Shown here piece after piece: positions 1 through 8,011 of a stretch of DNA of 64,000 bases (positions within the stretch are counted from its first letter, which is position 1; the number at the start of each line of letters is the position of its first letter). The notes under the pieces were generated by a model. That model ran no database searches. It had not been told where the DNA came from and saw only the letters and a program-made list of their open reading frames with translations. Origin of the DNA: Desulfobulbus rhabdoformis (lineage in GTDB: Bacteria; Desulfobacterota; Desulfobulbia; Desulfobulbales; Desulfobulbaceae); NCBI RefSeq assembly GCF_016919065.1, contig NZ_JAFFQA010000011.1, forward strand, positions 1 through 64,000, written 5' to 3'. The translations under genes and the position numbers were made by a program.

Positions 1-196
1 ATGTGACGCAGGTTTGATGATGACAGTGGCTACACTGGTAGGAATTTCTTGATGTTATGAAACTGTATTCTCTACTCGAACATTCAGGGCAAACGAAGCC
101 ATCGGGCCACCTTGTTTTGATCAGGGCATCGATACATGCATCTTCGGATCCAAATTTGGTCTGCCATTCCAAAAGAGACATTTGCGGCATTTTCAT
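1..196 (-). CDS. IS1595-family transposase, N-terminal part (cut by window edge)
   Basis: On the minus strand an open frame begins with ATG at 196 and runs off the left edge, giving about 65 residues. A GGAGG ribosome binding site lies at 204-208, seven bases from the ATG. The peptide starts MKMPQMSLLEWQTKFGSED, continues with a WPDGFVCPEC segment and ends near CSHCHHQTC. Two CxxC pairs of this kind form the N-terminal zinc ribbon of IS1595-type (ISXO2-like) DDE transposases, which is how the family was recognised. The catalytic domain would lie outside the window, so whether the element is intact cannot be judged. No terminal inverted repeat was identified between this gene and the aminotransferase. 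Confidence 0.75.
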   Translation of the reverse strand, partial: MKMPQMSLLEWQTKFGSEDACIDALIKTRWPDGFVCPECSSREYSFITSRNSYQCSHCHHQTCVT

Positions 197-308
197 GACA
201 AGACCTCCAGTTTTTGATTAACCTTTTGATCTTGCAACTAATATAAGCATTTACTGAGAATTGTTCAGAGCCATATAAATTTAAATCATTCCAAAAATGA
301 GGCATGCT

Positions 309-1496
309 ATGAGCGGTGTAGCCAAGAAGATGCAGACTTTTGCGGAAAAATCCTCCTGGATTCGCAAAATGTTTGAGGAAGGCGCGAGAATGAAAGCAGA
401 ATTCGGCGCAGACAATGTCTTTGATTTCAGCATTGGTAACCCTGATGTGCCTCCGCCAGCCAAGTTTTATTCGGTCCTGCGTGAGTTGGCCCAGGATGAG
501 CAGCCTGGAATTCATGGCTATATGCCCAATGCAGGATACCCCCAAACCCGTGAGGCGCTGGCTAAACGTTTAGGTGGCGAGCAGGGGGTGACATTTGATA
601 TCAACGATATCCTCATGACCTGCGGTGCTGCCGGTGGTCTGAACGTTATTTTCAAGGCGTTGCTGAACCCTGGCGATGAGGTCATGATTTTAGCGCCGTA
701 CTTTGTTGAGTATAATTTCTACATCGATAATCACGGCGGCGTACCCAAGGTTGTGAACACTGATGAGGACTTTAATCTTGACTTGGGGGCCATTGAGGCG
801 GGCCTGAGCGAGAAGACCAAGGTTGTCCTGATTAATAACCCCAACAACCCCACGGGACAGGTCTACTCCTCCGAGTCTCTCCAGGCGCTTGGCAAGTTAC
901 TGGATAAGGCTGGGGAAAAATTCGGAACTTCCATCTATATGGTCTCTGACGAGCCCTACCGTAATATCGTCTTTGATGGCACTGTGGTGCCGCCGCTGAT
1001 GAACACGACCACCAATGCGATCATCGCCTCATCGTATTCAAAAGAACTTTCCTTACCTGGTGAGCGGATCGGTTATCTGGCGGTGCATCCTGACATGGCG
1101 GATAAAAACGAGGTGCTTGGAGCGCTGACATTGGCTAATCGAATCCTTGGTTTCGTTAACGCCCCGGCTCTGATGCAGCGGGCGGTTGCGCAGTTGCAGG
1201 ACGTCTCGGCTGACAACGCCATTTATGCCCGTCGTTTGGAAATTTTCTGCAAGGTGCTTGATGAGGCGGGCATGAGCTATGTGCGTCCCAAGGGGGCCTT
1301 TTATCTTTTTCCCAAAACGCCCATTGATGATGTCGAGTTTTGTAAGATCCTCTCAGAAAATAAGATCTTAGCGGTTCCTGGCCGCGGTTTTGGCATGGCC
1401 GGATACATTCGGTTGGCCTTCTGTGTTGATGAGAAGGTGATTGCCGGCTCGGCAGAGGCCTTCAAGAAAGCAATGGCGCAGGCTACTGGCAAGTAA
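309..1496 (+). CDS. Pyridoxal-phosphate aminotransferase (class I/II, aspartate aminotransferase-like)
   Basis: This 395-residue fold-type I aminotransferase carries the pattern SYSKELSLPGERIGY, with the cofactor-binding lysine at about residue 245. It also has NNPNNPTG (about 177-184) and SDEPY (about 213-217), which hold the cofactor ring and phosphate. Members move amino groups between amino acids and 2-oxo acids in the cytoplasm; the substrate cannot be read from the sequence. ATG 309 is preferred over the in-frame ATG at 297 because GAGG at 299-302 sits six bases upstream of it. The gene stands alone between a transposase start and a repeat-rich gap. The family call is firm, the substrate open. 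Confidence 0.85.
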   Translation: MSGVAKKMQTFAEKSSWIRKMFEEGARMKAEFGADNVFDFSIGNPDVPPPAKFYSVLRELAQDEQPGIHGYMPNAGYPQTREALAKRLGGEQGVTFDINDILMTCGAAGGLNVIFKALLNPGDEVMILAPYFVEYNFYIDNHGGVPKVVNTDEDFNLDLGAIEAGLSEKTKVVLINNPNNPTGQVYSSESLQALGKLLDKAGEKFGTSIYMVSDEPYRNIVFDGTVVPPLMNTTTNAIIASSYSKELSLPGERIGYLAVHPDMADKNEVLGALTLANRILGFVNAPALMQRAVAQLQDVSADNAIYARRLEIFCKVLDEAGMSYVRPKGAFYLFPKTPIDDVEFCKILSENKILAVPGRGFGMAGYIRLAFCVDEKVIAGSAEAFKKAMAQATGK

Positions 1497-1524
1497 CTTT
1501 TCCTGAGCCCAATTTCCCAGCTGT

Positions 1525-1553
1525 GTAGGGTGGGCACGTAGTTTGTGCCCACC
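1525..1553. repeat. GTGGGCAC inverted repeat, copy 1
   Basis: The sequence reads GGTGGGCAC, a 7-base loop, then GTGCCCACC, preceded by GTAG. The same hairpin recurs at 13423-13447 and in diverged form at 1891-1914 and 13257-13284. Its intergenic position and multiple copies fit a REP-like element. Confidence 0.8.
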
Positions 1554-1589
1554 GGAATTCTGCCCTCTTGCAAGGAACTCAGTATTGTT

Positions 1590-1805
1590 TGCTCATTTGG
1601 GTCTCCTCGCCGGAGGGGCATCCTTTTCTTTGCTTGCCAAAAGAAAAGGACGAAAAGAAAGGGCAGCCACGCCGCTGAGACTACCCCGATCGGCAAGCTT
1701 TGAATCCGGCGAGGCCAGAACTCGCTGCGCTCAAACAGCTGGCCTCTTCTTCCGGATTCAAACCTCACCGCCCGGCTCAGCGCCGACGGCACCTATCTTC
1801 CCAGA
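1590..1805. repeat. Dispersed noncoding repeat ('LFERSEF' type), long copy
   Basis: The block runs from a GGGTCTCCTCGCCGGA core through AAGAAAAGGACGAAAAGAAAGGGCAGCC to CCCGGCTCAGCGCCGA. A shortened copy lies at 14865-14945 with the same start and end but a deleted centre. The minus strand can be read as a peptide containing LFERSEFWP and FFWQAKKRMPLRRG, a pattern I associate with spurious proteins predicted from intergenic repeats in many proteobacteria. No RBS-supported gene is seen, so I treat it as a repeat. Confidence 0.65.
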
Positions 1806-1890
1806 ATGAGGTGGTTGCGTTTAGTTATTCAGTAGCTGGGAGCGCGTTTTGCTATTTACCATCTCGAATTCCTATCAGGTAGCCGTATAG

Positions 1891-1914
1891 GGTAGGCACG
1901 TTGTTTGTGGCCAC
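1891..1914. repeat. GTGGGCAC inverted repeat, degenerate copy 2
   Basis: GGTAGGCAC, a 7-base spacer and GTGGCCACC match copy 1 with one change in each arm. The flanking bases (CCAGAATTCTGCCC against CCGGAATTCTGCCC in copy 1) are also shared, so the unit is longer than the hairpin. Confidence 0.65.
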
Positions 1915-1973
1915 CAGAATTCTGCCCGACTTGTACGCTTTTGTTTCCCACTGAGAAGCCTGCAGCAAACCGA

Positions 1974-2006
1974 ATTGTAGGAGCGGGCCATGCCCGCGAC
2001 AACAAT
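1974..2006. repeat. REP-like hairpin with GCGGGC/GCCCGC stem
   Basis: ATTGTAGGAGCGGGC, a CAT loop and GCCCGCGACAACAAT form a nearly continuous palindrome. The core GTAGGAGCGGGC...GCCCGCGA closely resembles REP sequences well known from pseudomonads. It lies just downstream of glmM's stop codon and could act as a terminator or mRNA stabiliser for that operon. Confidence 0.6.
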
Positions 2007-2055
2007 CTGCCCCTTTTATTTCACCTTGGCCTCTCTCTGAGGGCTGAAAATACAC

Positions 2056-3408
2056 TCACCCTCGATCCACCTTGCGAATCACCTCGCAGAGTTCGTTGGC
2101 AATGGTGTTGATCTCCTGTTCATCCTCTCCTTCAGTCATAACACGAATGACCGGTTCGGTCCCGGAGGGGCGAACCAGAATTCGCCCGCGTGTTCCCAAG
2201 GAAGCTTCAGCCTTTGCCAGGGCTTCAGGAAAACCCGGAATCAGCTCCGGTTCTATTTTGCTGGCCATGCGCACGTTCTTGAGTACCTGGGGAAAGGTGG
2301 TCATGATGGTGGCCAGTTCTGAAAGCGGCTTTTTGCGCTTGATCATGATGGCAAGGAGCTGCAGGCCCGCCAGGATGCCATCGCCTGTGGTGTTATGATC
2401 AAGAAAGACCAAATGGCCAGACTGCTCGCCACCAAAGTTATAGCCCTTGGTCCGCATGGCCTCAACCACATAGCGATCTCCCACCTGGGTACGAATCATC
2501 TGTCCGCCCATGGCCTGCATGGCCTGCTCAAGCCCCATGTTCGACATGACCGTGGCGACCAGGGTTTTTTTCTTGAGTTTGCGCCGGGCCATGAGTTCGC
2601 TGGCACAGATGGCCATGATATGATCGCCATCCACGATTGCGCCATGTTCGTCGCAGACGATTAAACGGTCGCCATCACCATCCAGGGCAAGGCCGATATC
2701 CGCTCCCAATTGTTTGACCTTTTCGGCCATCACCTCCGGGTGCAGCGCGCCGCACTCGTGGTTGATGTTCTTGCCATCCGGGTCCGCGCCAATGACCGTC
2801 ACCTTGGCCCCAAGTTCGGTAAAAACGTGAGGGGCCACCTTGTAGGTAGCTCCGTGGGCGCAGTCGAGCACGATATGAAAGTCATCGAGCACATAATTTT
2901 TGGGAAAGGTGTTCTTGAGGTAGACAATATAGCGGCCTGCTGCATCTTCAATGCGTGAGGCCTTGCCAATCTCATCAGCCACCGGGCGCAGGGCTGCCAT
3001 CTTTTGCGAAAAGATCAGGTCTTCAATATCCGCTTCCTGCTCATCCGGGAGCTTGTAGCCGTCAGCCGAGAATATTTTGATACCGTTATCCTGAAAGGGG
3101 TTATGCGAGGCAGAGATCACCACACCGGCATCAGCCCGCATGGAGGTGGTAATAAAGGCAATCCCCGGTGTTGGCAAAGGGCCGACGATCTGGACATTGA
3201 CGCCCATGGAGCAAATACCGGCCGCCAAAGCATTTTCAATCATATAGCCGGAAAGACGGGTGTCTTTGCCAATAACAATCGTATTCCCCTTGACCTGGTT
3301 TTTGACGATAAAGGCGATGGCCCGGCCAATCTGCATCGCTATCTCAGAGGTCATGGGATAAATGTTGGCGACCCCGCGTACTCCGTCGGTTCCAAAGAGT
3401 TTTTTCAT
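2056..3408 (-). CDS. glmM: Phosphoglucosamine mutase GlmM
   Basis: This 450-residue enzyme converts glucosamine-6-phosphate to glucosamine-1-phosphate on the cytoplasmic route to UDP-GlcNAc, needed for peptidoglycan and lipid A. The phosphoserine motif ISASHNP places the catalytic serine at residue 101. The metal loop DGDGDR gives Asp 243, 245 and 247, the sugar-binding GEQSGH lies at about 327-332, and the phosphate-binding [10 protein letters not shown] is near the C-terminus. Length and motif spacing are typical. It is the last gene of the cdaA-cdaR-glmM operon, 51 bases after cdaR. In Firmicutes GlmM binds CdaA and restrains it; whether that holds here is inference from shared order. Confidence 0.97.
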   Translation of the reverse strand: MKKLFGTDGVRGVANIYPMTSEIAMQIGRAIAFIVKNQVKGNTIVIGKDTRLSGYMIENALAAGICSMGVNVQIVGPLPTPGIAFITTSMRADAGVVISASHNPFQDNGIKIFSADGYKLPDEQEADIEDLIFSQKMAALRPVADEIGKASRIEDAAGRYIVYLKNTFPKNYVLDDFHIVLDCAHGATYKVAPHVFTELGAKVTVIGADPDGKNINHECGALHPEVMAEKVKQLGADIGLALDGDGDRLIVCDEHGAIVDGDHIMAICASELMARRKLKKKTLVATVMSNMGLEQAMQAMGGQMIRTQVGDRYVVEAMRTKGYNFGGEQSGHLVFLDHNTTGDGILAGLQLLAIMIKRKKPLSELATIMTTFPQVLKNVRMASKIEPELIPGFPEALAKAEASLGTRGRILVRPSGTEPVIRVMTEGEDEQEINTIANELCEVIRKVDRG

Positions 3409-3459
3409 GAGTTTTTTTTAGGTGTTCTATTAAAAAGAGTCTGTGGTTAAATGGTTGTG

Positions 3460-4380
3460 TTACTTTTTGATTTTCACCTTCTCCGGGCTTACGCTGTGAA
3501 TAACAATAGGCGTGTGCCCCGGCAGGTTAATGGCATGCACATGCACTTCGGCCTCGGCGGCCCCTTCTTTGAGCGGGAGAATCGTTGCCCGTAGAAGCAG
3601 GGACAGTTCCGGGGTTTCCTGGACAACCTGCTTGGGAATATCAGCTTCCACCGTTACGCGTGAGGGGGTAAAGCTGAAGGTGCTGTTGTTGGGCTTTTTG
3701 ACCATTACCTTTTTTATAGTCTGCCGGACCAGCTTTTCCTGGAGGGCGACGTTGACCTCAATGACAGTTTCGCCAATGAGTTTGACCAGCGATTCGTTCA
3801 AATCAAGATGCACCTGAAGGGTGGAGGAGTGATCTAGTCCCGAGAGGTCAATAGGGGAGGTGCGCAATCCCTGCTTTTTGTCCAGAGTAGTTTTGGGGCC
3901 GGTTACGGTTATGGCCGGAGGTTTAAGGCTGAGGCTTGCAAGGGTGAAATCGTCCGAAATCTTCCCGAATGTAACCGGCTCAATGGTGAACTCTTTTTGA
4001 ATGAGTTGGTCGATGAGTAAGGTGATGGTGGCTGGTTGCACTCGCTGCACGCTGATCCCCTGGGGCAGGGGGATCGACTCGGCTTCGTTTTGAATGACCA
4101 TAGCACCGGGCTTGGCCTGGCCGAGATCTATGGGCAGTGAAATATTTTGCTGGCGCATTTCCTGAATCAGGCGCCTGGGGCCACTGATGGCAAGCTCGAT
4201 ATCCTTCTTATACTGATTGGCAATGACCAAGTCGGTTGGCAGGTTGCGCATCTCAAGAGGCATGGTAACGATGAGATCGACCCGATCCTCTCCCACCACA
4301 AAATACCAGAGGCTGGCACCAATGATGAGCGAGAGCAGCTTGAGTAGCCAGTCCTGTGACAGTGCTTTCACATCAGGCAT
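3460..4380 (-). CDS. cdaR: CdaR-like YbbR-domain protein (regulator of CdaA)
   Basis: The protein has 306 residues: a short cytoplasmic start, one membrane anchor at about 10-30 (LLKLLSLIIGASLWYFVVG) and an extracytoplasmic region made of repeated beta-rich units. Recurrent PLEMRNLP/PIDLSGL-type strands fit YbbR domains. In Gram-positive bacteria CdaR is the membrane partner that tunes the diadenylate cyclase CdaA. It starts inside the end of cdaA (8-base overlap), implying coupled translation. Sequence alone does not show whether it activates or inhibits. Identification rests on architecture and position between cdaA and glmM. Confidence 0.8.
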   Translation of the reverse strand: MPDVKALSQDWLLKLLSLIIGASLWYFVVGEDRVDLIVTMPLEMRNLPTDLVIANQYKKDIELAISGPRRLIQEMRQQNISLPIDLGQAKPGAMVIQNEAESIPLPQGISVQRVQPATITLLIDQLIQKEFTIEPVTFGKISDDFTLASLSLKPPAITVTGPKTTLDKKQGLRTSPIDLSGLDHSSTLQVHLDLNESLVKLIGETVIEVNVALQEKLVRQTIKKVMVKKPNNSTFSFTPSRVTVEADIPKQVVQETPELSLLLRATILPLKEGAAEAEVHVHAINLPGHTPIVIHSVSPEKVKIKK

Positions 4381-5176
4381 GGAGTTGGCTCCTCTTGCTT
4401 AATATGCGCGCTAACAGAGGTTGCTTCATCGGGTGGGTACAGAGGCTGCTCAGGGTTTGAGTTAAATCTTTTTCATCATGAAAGCTGGTGATCTCCCCCT
4501 CTTGCACCAGTGAAATTTCCTGAGTCTCCTCGGAGACAACAATAATTACGGCATCAGTTTCCTCTGAAAGACCAAGGGCTGCACGGTGCCGCGTGCCATA
4601 GCGTTTGTTGATGGCAGGGTTGCGAGATAGGGGCAGCAGGCACCCTGCAGAGTGAATTTTTCCCTTACTGATAATAACTGCCCCGTCATGCATGGGCGAG
4701 GCCGGGAGGAAGATGGCCATGAGCAGTTCTGCCTTCAGCAGGGCGTCAAGTCGGTGCCCGCTATCGAGGTAGTCGCGTAAGCCGTTGTCGCGCTCTATCA
4801 CCAGGAGCGCGCCAATACGTCGTCTGGCCATGAAGGTCGCGGCTCGAATGAGTTCTTCCACCTCTCGGTCGCCCACCTTGCCGGGCGCATGAAAGGGGCT
4901 TCTCCCCATCTGGGTGAGGGCACGACGAATATCTGTCTGAAAGAGAATGACAATGACAACAAGGATGGACCCGAGAAAGGTCTTTAAAAGCCAGTGCAAA
5001 GTCTGCAGTTCAAACTTGCCTGAGAGATAATAGATGATAATGATAAGTGCGATGCCAACTAACATCTGCACGGCTCGGGTGCCGCGAATGAGCAGCATGA
5101 TCCGGTAGATGATAAAAGAAACGATGAGGATATCGAAAATATCCAGCATCCGCATGGACTGGAGAGCATCAAGCAT
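4373..5176 (-). CDS. cdaA: Diadenylate cyclase CdaA (c-di-AMP synthase)
   Basis: The 267-residue protein makes cyclic di-AMP from two ATP at the membrane. Three hydrophobic helices occupy about 12-32, 35-52 and 62-80. The DAC (DisA_N) domain follows, with the DGA motif at 164-166 in MHDGAVII and the RHR motif at 196-198 in GTRHRAALG; both are needed for ATP binding and catalysis in this family. The gene heads the minus-strand operon with cdaR and glmM and is divergent from a nitroreductase gene across 160 bases. c-di-AMP synthesis is best known from Firmicutes and Actinobacteria, so the complete cluster in a Gram-negative is notable. No c-di-AMP receptor or phosphodiesterase was recognised in the window. 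Confidence 0.93.
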   Translation of the reverse strand: MLDALQSMRMLDIFDILIVSFIIYRIMLLIRGTRAVQMLVGIALIIIIYYLSGKFELQTLHWLLKTFLGSILVVIVILFQTDIRRALTQMGRSPFHAPGKVGDREVEELIRAATFMARRRIGALLVIERDNGLRDYLDSGHRLDALLKAELLMAIFLPASPMHDGAVIISKGKIHSAGCLLPLSRNPAINKRYGTRHRAALGLSEETDAVIIVVSEETQEISLVQEGEITSFHDEKDLTQTLSSLCTHPMKQPLLARILSKRSQLHA

Positions 5177-5336
5177 GGCGAATTATTCGATCGAGAAAGT
5201 TTTTTATTGCTTAAATATGTATCATGGCAGGGAAAAGCAAACAAGGGAAAGAGCGTTGTGCTGCAAGGTAATCTTTGTTGCTTTATCCCTCTGCCAAAAT
5301 CAACAATTGAAAAATTCACAATGAGGGGATGAAAAA

Positions 5337-5939
5337 ATGATAGATGAACTTGTCCGCAAGACTCGAACCGTCCGGCGGTTCCAGGAAGAAAAAAACATTG
5401 ACCCTGATCTGCTGACCATGCTCATAGATATGGCACGCCTCGGCGGTTCAGCGCGTAACGCCCAGTCACTCAAATACATGGTGATAATGGAAAAAAAGAC
5501 GCGAGACGAGCTCTTTCCGTTGCTCGCCTGGGCTGGGTACCTGCCCCATTGGCCCGGACCTGAAGCTGGTGAGCGACCTGCTGCCTATGTTGTTTGTCTG
5601 TTAGATACCAAGCTCCAAAAAGGACCTGAAACGGAAGCCCATTTTGACTTGGGGATTGCTACCCAGAATATGCTGCTTGCTGCAGCGGAACAGGGCATTT
5701 GTGGCTGTCGAATTGGCGCATTCTCAGGAGAAAAGGTAGGAAAGCTCTTCAACCTGCCTGGGCAATATACACCTCTGCTCGTCGTGGCCCTGGGCTATCC
5801 GGCAGAAGAGGTTGTGATCGAAGAAATCGGTGCGGAGGGCGATATTCGCTACTGGCATGATGAACAGGGGGGGCATCATGTCCCCAAGCGAAAACTTGAG
5901 GACATCGTGCTGGTTGCGTCCGCATTTCAGGAAAAATGA
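5337..5939 (+). CDS. Nitroreductase-family flavoprotein
   Basis: The 200-residue protein opens with IDELVRKTRTVRRFQEE, the typical N-terminal FMN-phosphate contact of nitroreductases (R-[ST]-x-R-x-F). It continues with GGSARNAQSLKYMVI and a central LGIATQNMLLAAAEQGI helix, then a VALGYPAEE segment. Such proteins bind FMN as dimers and reduce nitro, quinone or related substrates with NAD(P)H; the natural substrate cannot be told. A GAGGGG ribosome binding site lies about ten bases before the ATG. It overlaps the next gene by four bases (ATGA), suggesting co-transcription with a small membrane protein. Confidence 0.85.
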   Translation: MIDELVRKTRTVRRFQEEKNIDPDLLTMLIDMARLGGSARNAQSLKYMVIMEKKTRDELFPLLAWAGYLPHWPGPEAGERPAAYVVCLLDTKLQKGPETEAHFDLGIATQNMLLAAAEQGICGCRIGAFSGEKVGKLFNLPGQYTPLLVVALGYPAEEVVIEEIGAEGDIRYWHDEQGGHHVPKRKLEDIVLVASAFQEK

Positions 5940-6355
5940 TGGTGAATCCCGGATTGCTGGAACTGCTTGGCTTGTTTTCGCTGGTTACCTTTGTCGGGAG
6001 TTTGCTCGTCGTTCCCTGGGTGATAGGACGAATGCCAGCAGATTATTTTGTGAATCACTGGAGACAGGTCGATCAAAGCCACACACGGCATCCAGTCGTT
6101 GCTCTCGTGAGCTTTGTCCTGCGCAATGTTTTTGGCTTTTTGCTCTTTCTGGCAGGATTTGCCATGCTCTTTTTGCCGGGACAAGGGCTGCTCACTATGT
6201 TGATCGGTGTTTGCTTGTTGAATTTTCCTGGAAAACGGACATTGCTTAATAAGATAGTGCAGAACCCATCCGTTCAGAGGGGGCTGAACTGGATACGTCG
6301 AAAACAGGGGAAAGAGCTTTTTTTGTTTGTCGTAGCGATTGATCGGGGGAGGTGA
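5936..6355 (+). CDS. Small membrane protein, PGPGW-like
   Basis: The 139-residue protein has an N-terminal hydrophobic segment (about 6-28, with LGLFSLVTFVGSLLVVPWVI) and a hydrophobic hairpin at about 60-100. The hairpin contains LPGQGLLTMLIG and LLNFPGKRTL, and the tail is basic. The glycine/proline turn between two helices resembles the PGPGW family of putative membrane proteins, whose function is unknown. Its start overlaps the nitroreductase stop by four bases, so the two are probably translated together. The family assignment is tentative, the membrane location secure. Confidence 0.6.
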   Translation: MMVNPGLLELLGLFSLVTFVGSLLVVPWVIGRMPADYFVNHWRQVDQSHTRHPVVALVSFVLRNVFGFLLFLAGFAMLFLPGQGLLTMLIGVCLLNFPGKRTLLNKIVQNPSVQRGLNWIRRKQGKELFLFVVAIDRGR

Positions 6356-6367
6356 TGTACCTCCCCC
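6345..6367. terminator. GC-rich hairpin between convergent genes
   Basis: GGGGGAGGT (6345-6353), a 5-base loop and ACCTCCCCC (6359-6367) form a perfect 9-base-pair stem. It overlaps the stop codon of the upstream gene and ends 20 bases before the end of the convergent PEP-CTERM gene. There is no clear T-run on either strand, so it is a possible bidirectional stop rather than a canonical terminator. Confidence 0.5.
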
Positions 6368-6387
6368 AAAGTCAGTTGTGTGGAGTT

Positions 6388-6990
6388 TTACCGTTGGCGC
6401 CGAAACAATCCTGCCAGCCCACAGAGCCCAAATCCAAAGAGAAACATGGTCGCAGGTTCAGGAACAGGGAGAACGGCGACCGTGTCAATGTCAATCCCGT
6501 CTCTTGTCGTTCCTGTTGGCTGAGTGGAGGTATCAACGACTGCCAAATAGGTCCAGATTCCTTCCGGTAAATCCAAAGTGATGGTTGGCCCATCCTGGTT
6601 GCTGATGTCGGCGACTTTTGCCCAGTCGGAAAGATTAGAGAAGTCAATAGAGCCTGAGGCTCCTGTTGAATAGCTTTGCGATACGTACACGGTGGCGTTT
6701 TCAACATAATGGGAGATGTCGCTCCCCCAGGTTACCTCGGTAAGAGATGCCGTGTCTGTAAAATCAATGCCAAAGGAGAAAACGGCGTACCCGCCAAGTC
6801 CAAGACTTAAAAAATCCTTAGTTGAATCGCCAAGCGCGTTGTTTGGGTTATAGCGATCTGCCGTCCCGACATTTGTCCCTTTGGTCCACTCCACATTGGT
6901 TGCATATACATACGACGATGCCAAAGAGAGCGTAGGCGCTGCCATGATGATGGCTGCTGCCAATACACTTTTTATAAGTTGTTTTTTCAT
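6388..6990 (-). CDS. PEP-CTERM sorting-signal protein (secreted, unknown function)
   Basis: The 200-residue protein has a signal peptide (MKKQLIKSVLAAAIIMAAPT, cleavage likely after SLASS) and a beta-rich middle. Its C-terminus is VPEPATM, a hydrophobic stretch and an FRRQR tail, which is the PEP-CTERM signal read by exosortase systems for envelope anchoring or release. ATG 6990 is preferred over the ATG at 7002 because GGAAGGA lies just before it and it gives a standard signal peptide. No conserved domain was recognised in the body. No exosortase gene is in this window. It faces the preceding small membrane protein gene across a hairpin. Confidence 0.85.
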   Translation of the reverse strand: MKKQLIKSVLAAAIIMAAPTLSLASSYVYATNVEWTKGTNVGTADRYNPNNALGDSTKDFLSLGLGGYAVFSFGIDFTDTASLTEVTWGSDISHYVENATVYVSQSYSTGASGSIDFSNLSDWAKVADISNQDGPTITLDLPEGIWTYLAVVDTSTQPTGTTRDGIDIDTVAVLPVPEPATMFLFGFGLCGLAGLFRRQR

Positions 6991-7250
6991 TATTCCTTCC
7001 AAAATTTATTGTGAATCGAAAACGTAATTCGATCTTCATTTTACGACACAGTTGTGTTGCTGCGAAGTAAAAAGTAGTGGTTTTCGGAAAAATGTAAATC
7101 AGGAAAACGAAATTTCGGAATAAAAAGCGTGGGATTGGGGGGATGAGCTGAAATCGAACGCGAGAAATGGGGTGAGAAATTGGGGAGCAAACCAGAATGG
7201 CTAAAACTAGCCTCATTCGGGGCAGGCTTCAATTTAAACCTAAGGAAAAA

Positions 7251-7279
7251 TTGACGAAATCATAATTAATCACTATGAT
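7251..7279 (+). promoter_or_regulatory. Sigma-70-type promoter of the toxin-antitoxin operon
   Basis: TTGACG at 7251-7256 and TATGAT at 7274-7279 are separated by 17 bases. Each box matches five of six consensus positions at ideal spacing. The antitoxin start codon lies 57 bases beyond the -10 box, which is a plausible leader length. Confidence 0.7.
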
Positions 7280-7280
7280 T
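7258..7280. promoter_or_regulatory. Inverted repeat over the -10 box, likely antitoxin operator
   Basis: AATCATA (7258-7264), nine bases and TATGATT (7274-7280) form a perfect 7-base inverted repeat whose right arm contains the whole -10 box. Ribbon-helix-helix antitoxins repress their own operons at such palindromes, so this is the natural operator candidate. The function is inferred from position. Confidence 0.6.
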
Positions 7281-7335
7281 AAAAAATAATAATAAATTGA
7301 GTGGTGCTTCATAACTAGCTTTGAGGGAGGAGGAA

Positions 7336-7605
7336 ATGGCTCAAGCGAAAACAAAAGTGCTCACCGCACATGTTCCCTTGCAGATAGCCGAAAAGGTGGA
7401 TCAGATGGCTTTGCGACTTGAGCGATCTCGAGGTTGGATTATAAAGCAAGCGCTCTTGGATTGGATCGATCAAGAGGAAGAGCGAAACCGATTAACCAGA
7501 GAAGCTCTGGTTGATGTTGATGCCGGTCGAGTGATTGATCATAAGGCTGTTCAGGCCTGGGCTGATAGCCTTGATGCAGAAACTCCCTTGGATCCACCTT
7601 GCTGA
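7336..7605 (+). CDS. Ribbon-helix-helix antitoxin (CopG/ParD-like)
   Basis: The 89-residue protein has an N-terminal strand (KTKVLTAHVPLQIAEKV) followed by two helices with SRGWIIKQALLDWI. This matches the ribbon-helix-helix DNA-binding fold of antitoxins; the strand binds the operator and the acidic C-terminal tail would wrap the toxin. ATG 7336 is chosen because GGAGGAGG lies immediately upstream with about five bases of spacing. A TTG 15 bases earlier has no such signal. Its stop codon overlaps the toxin start by one base (TGATG). A palindrome over its own promoter supports autoregulation. Confidence 0.85.
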   Translation: MAQAKTKVLTAHVPLQIAEKVDQMALRLERSRGWIIKQALLDWIDQEEERNRLTREALVDVDAGRVIDHKAVQAWADSLDAETPLDPPC

Positions 7606-7880
7606 TGGAATTAAAATGGACCAGTAAGGCTCTTTCCGATTTAGTAAGGCTTTATGAATTTTTGAGTTTGTCGAATAAGACTGCTGCGGCTCGCGTAATC
7701 CAAATGCTCACTGCAGCTCCAGCGAAATTGCTGCTGTCTCCACGCATTGGTGAAAAGATAGACGTTTTCGATTCTCGAGAAATTCGCCGAATCCTTGTTG
7801 GCCAGTATGAAATTCGCTATGAAATTCAGCAATCGACAATCTATGTGCTCAGGCTTTGGCATACTCGGGAAAAACGTTAG
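7605..7880 (+). CDS. RelE/ParE-family toxin
   Basis: The 91-residue basic protein begins MELKWTSKALSDLVRLYEFL and continues through KIDVFDSREIRRILVGQYEIRYEI to LRLWHTREKR. The pattern of a first strand with W-[ST]-x-x-A, the motif R-[RK]-[IL]-L-V-G-x-Y-x-[IV]-R-Y and a C-terminal strand ending in LRLWH-x-R is characteristic of the RelE/ParE fold. ParE members poison gyrase, RelE members cut mRNA; the overall pattern favours ParE but does not prove the target. Translation is coupled to the antitoxin gene. ATG 7605 is chosen over the upstream TTG. Confidence 0.85.
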   Translation: MELKWTSKALSDLVRLYEFLSLSNKTAAARVIQMLTAAPAKLLLSPRIGEKIDVFDSREIRRILVGQYEIRYEIQQSTIYVLRLWHTREKR

Positions 7881-8011
7881 CCGGAAAGGAGGTTGGGAAA
7901 CGAAATGTGAGGGGATAGGGTAATTGGTTTGGAGTTTGAAATCGTGGACTGCCCCTTATTTCAATTTTGATTTTAGGGAAATTGTGCAGGGGGACAATTT
8001 ATTTTTTTTGC

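Larger units (their letters stand above)
1497..2055. other. Gap of 559 bases filled with dispersed repeats
   Basis: No convincing gene is present. The gap holds two copies of a GTGGGCAC hairpin repeat, a 200-base repeat that gives spurious reading frames on both strands, and a GCGGGC/GCCCGC hairpin. These are listed separately. The gap separates the end of the aminotransferase gene from the convergent end of glmM, so the hairpins may also serve as transcription stops. Confidence 0.7.
6991..7335. other. Gap of 345 bases between PEP-CTERM gene and toxin-antitoxin pair
   Basis: No gene is supported here. The right part holds a sigma-70-type promoter and inverted repeat for the toxin-antitoxin pair (listed separately). 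The left part should hold the promoter of the PEP-CTERM gene, but no good -35/-10 or -24/-12 pair was found for it. The region is relatively A+T-rich. Confidence 0.6.

Noticed and set aside
1301..1809. Open frames on both strands containing LFERSEFWP or LLAKRKGRKERAATP
   Set aside because: They are translations of a dispersed noncoding repeat that recurs in shortened form at 14865-14945, and they lack ribosome binding sites.
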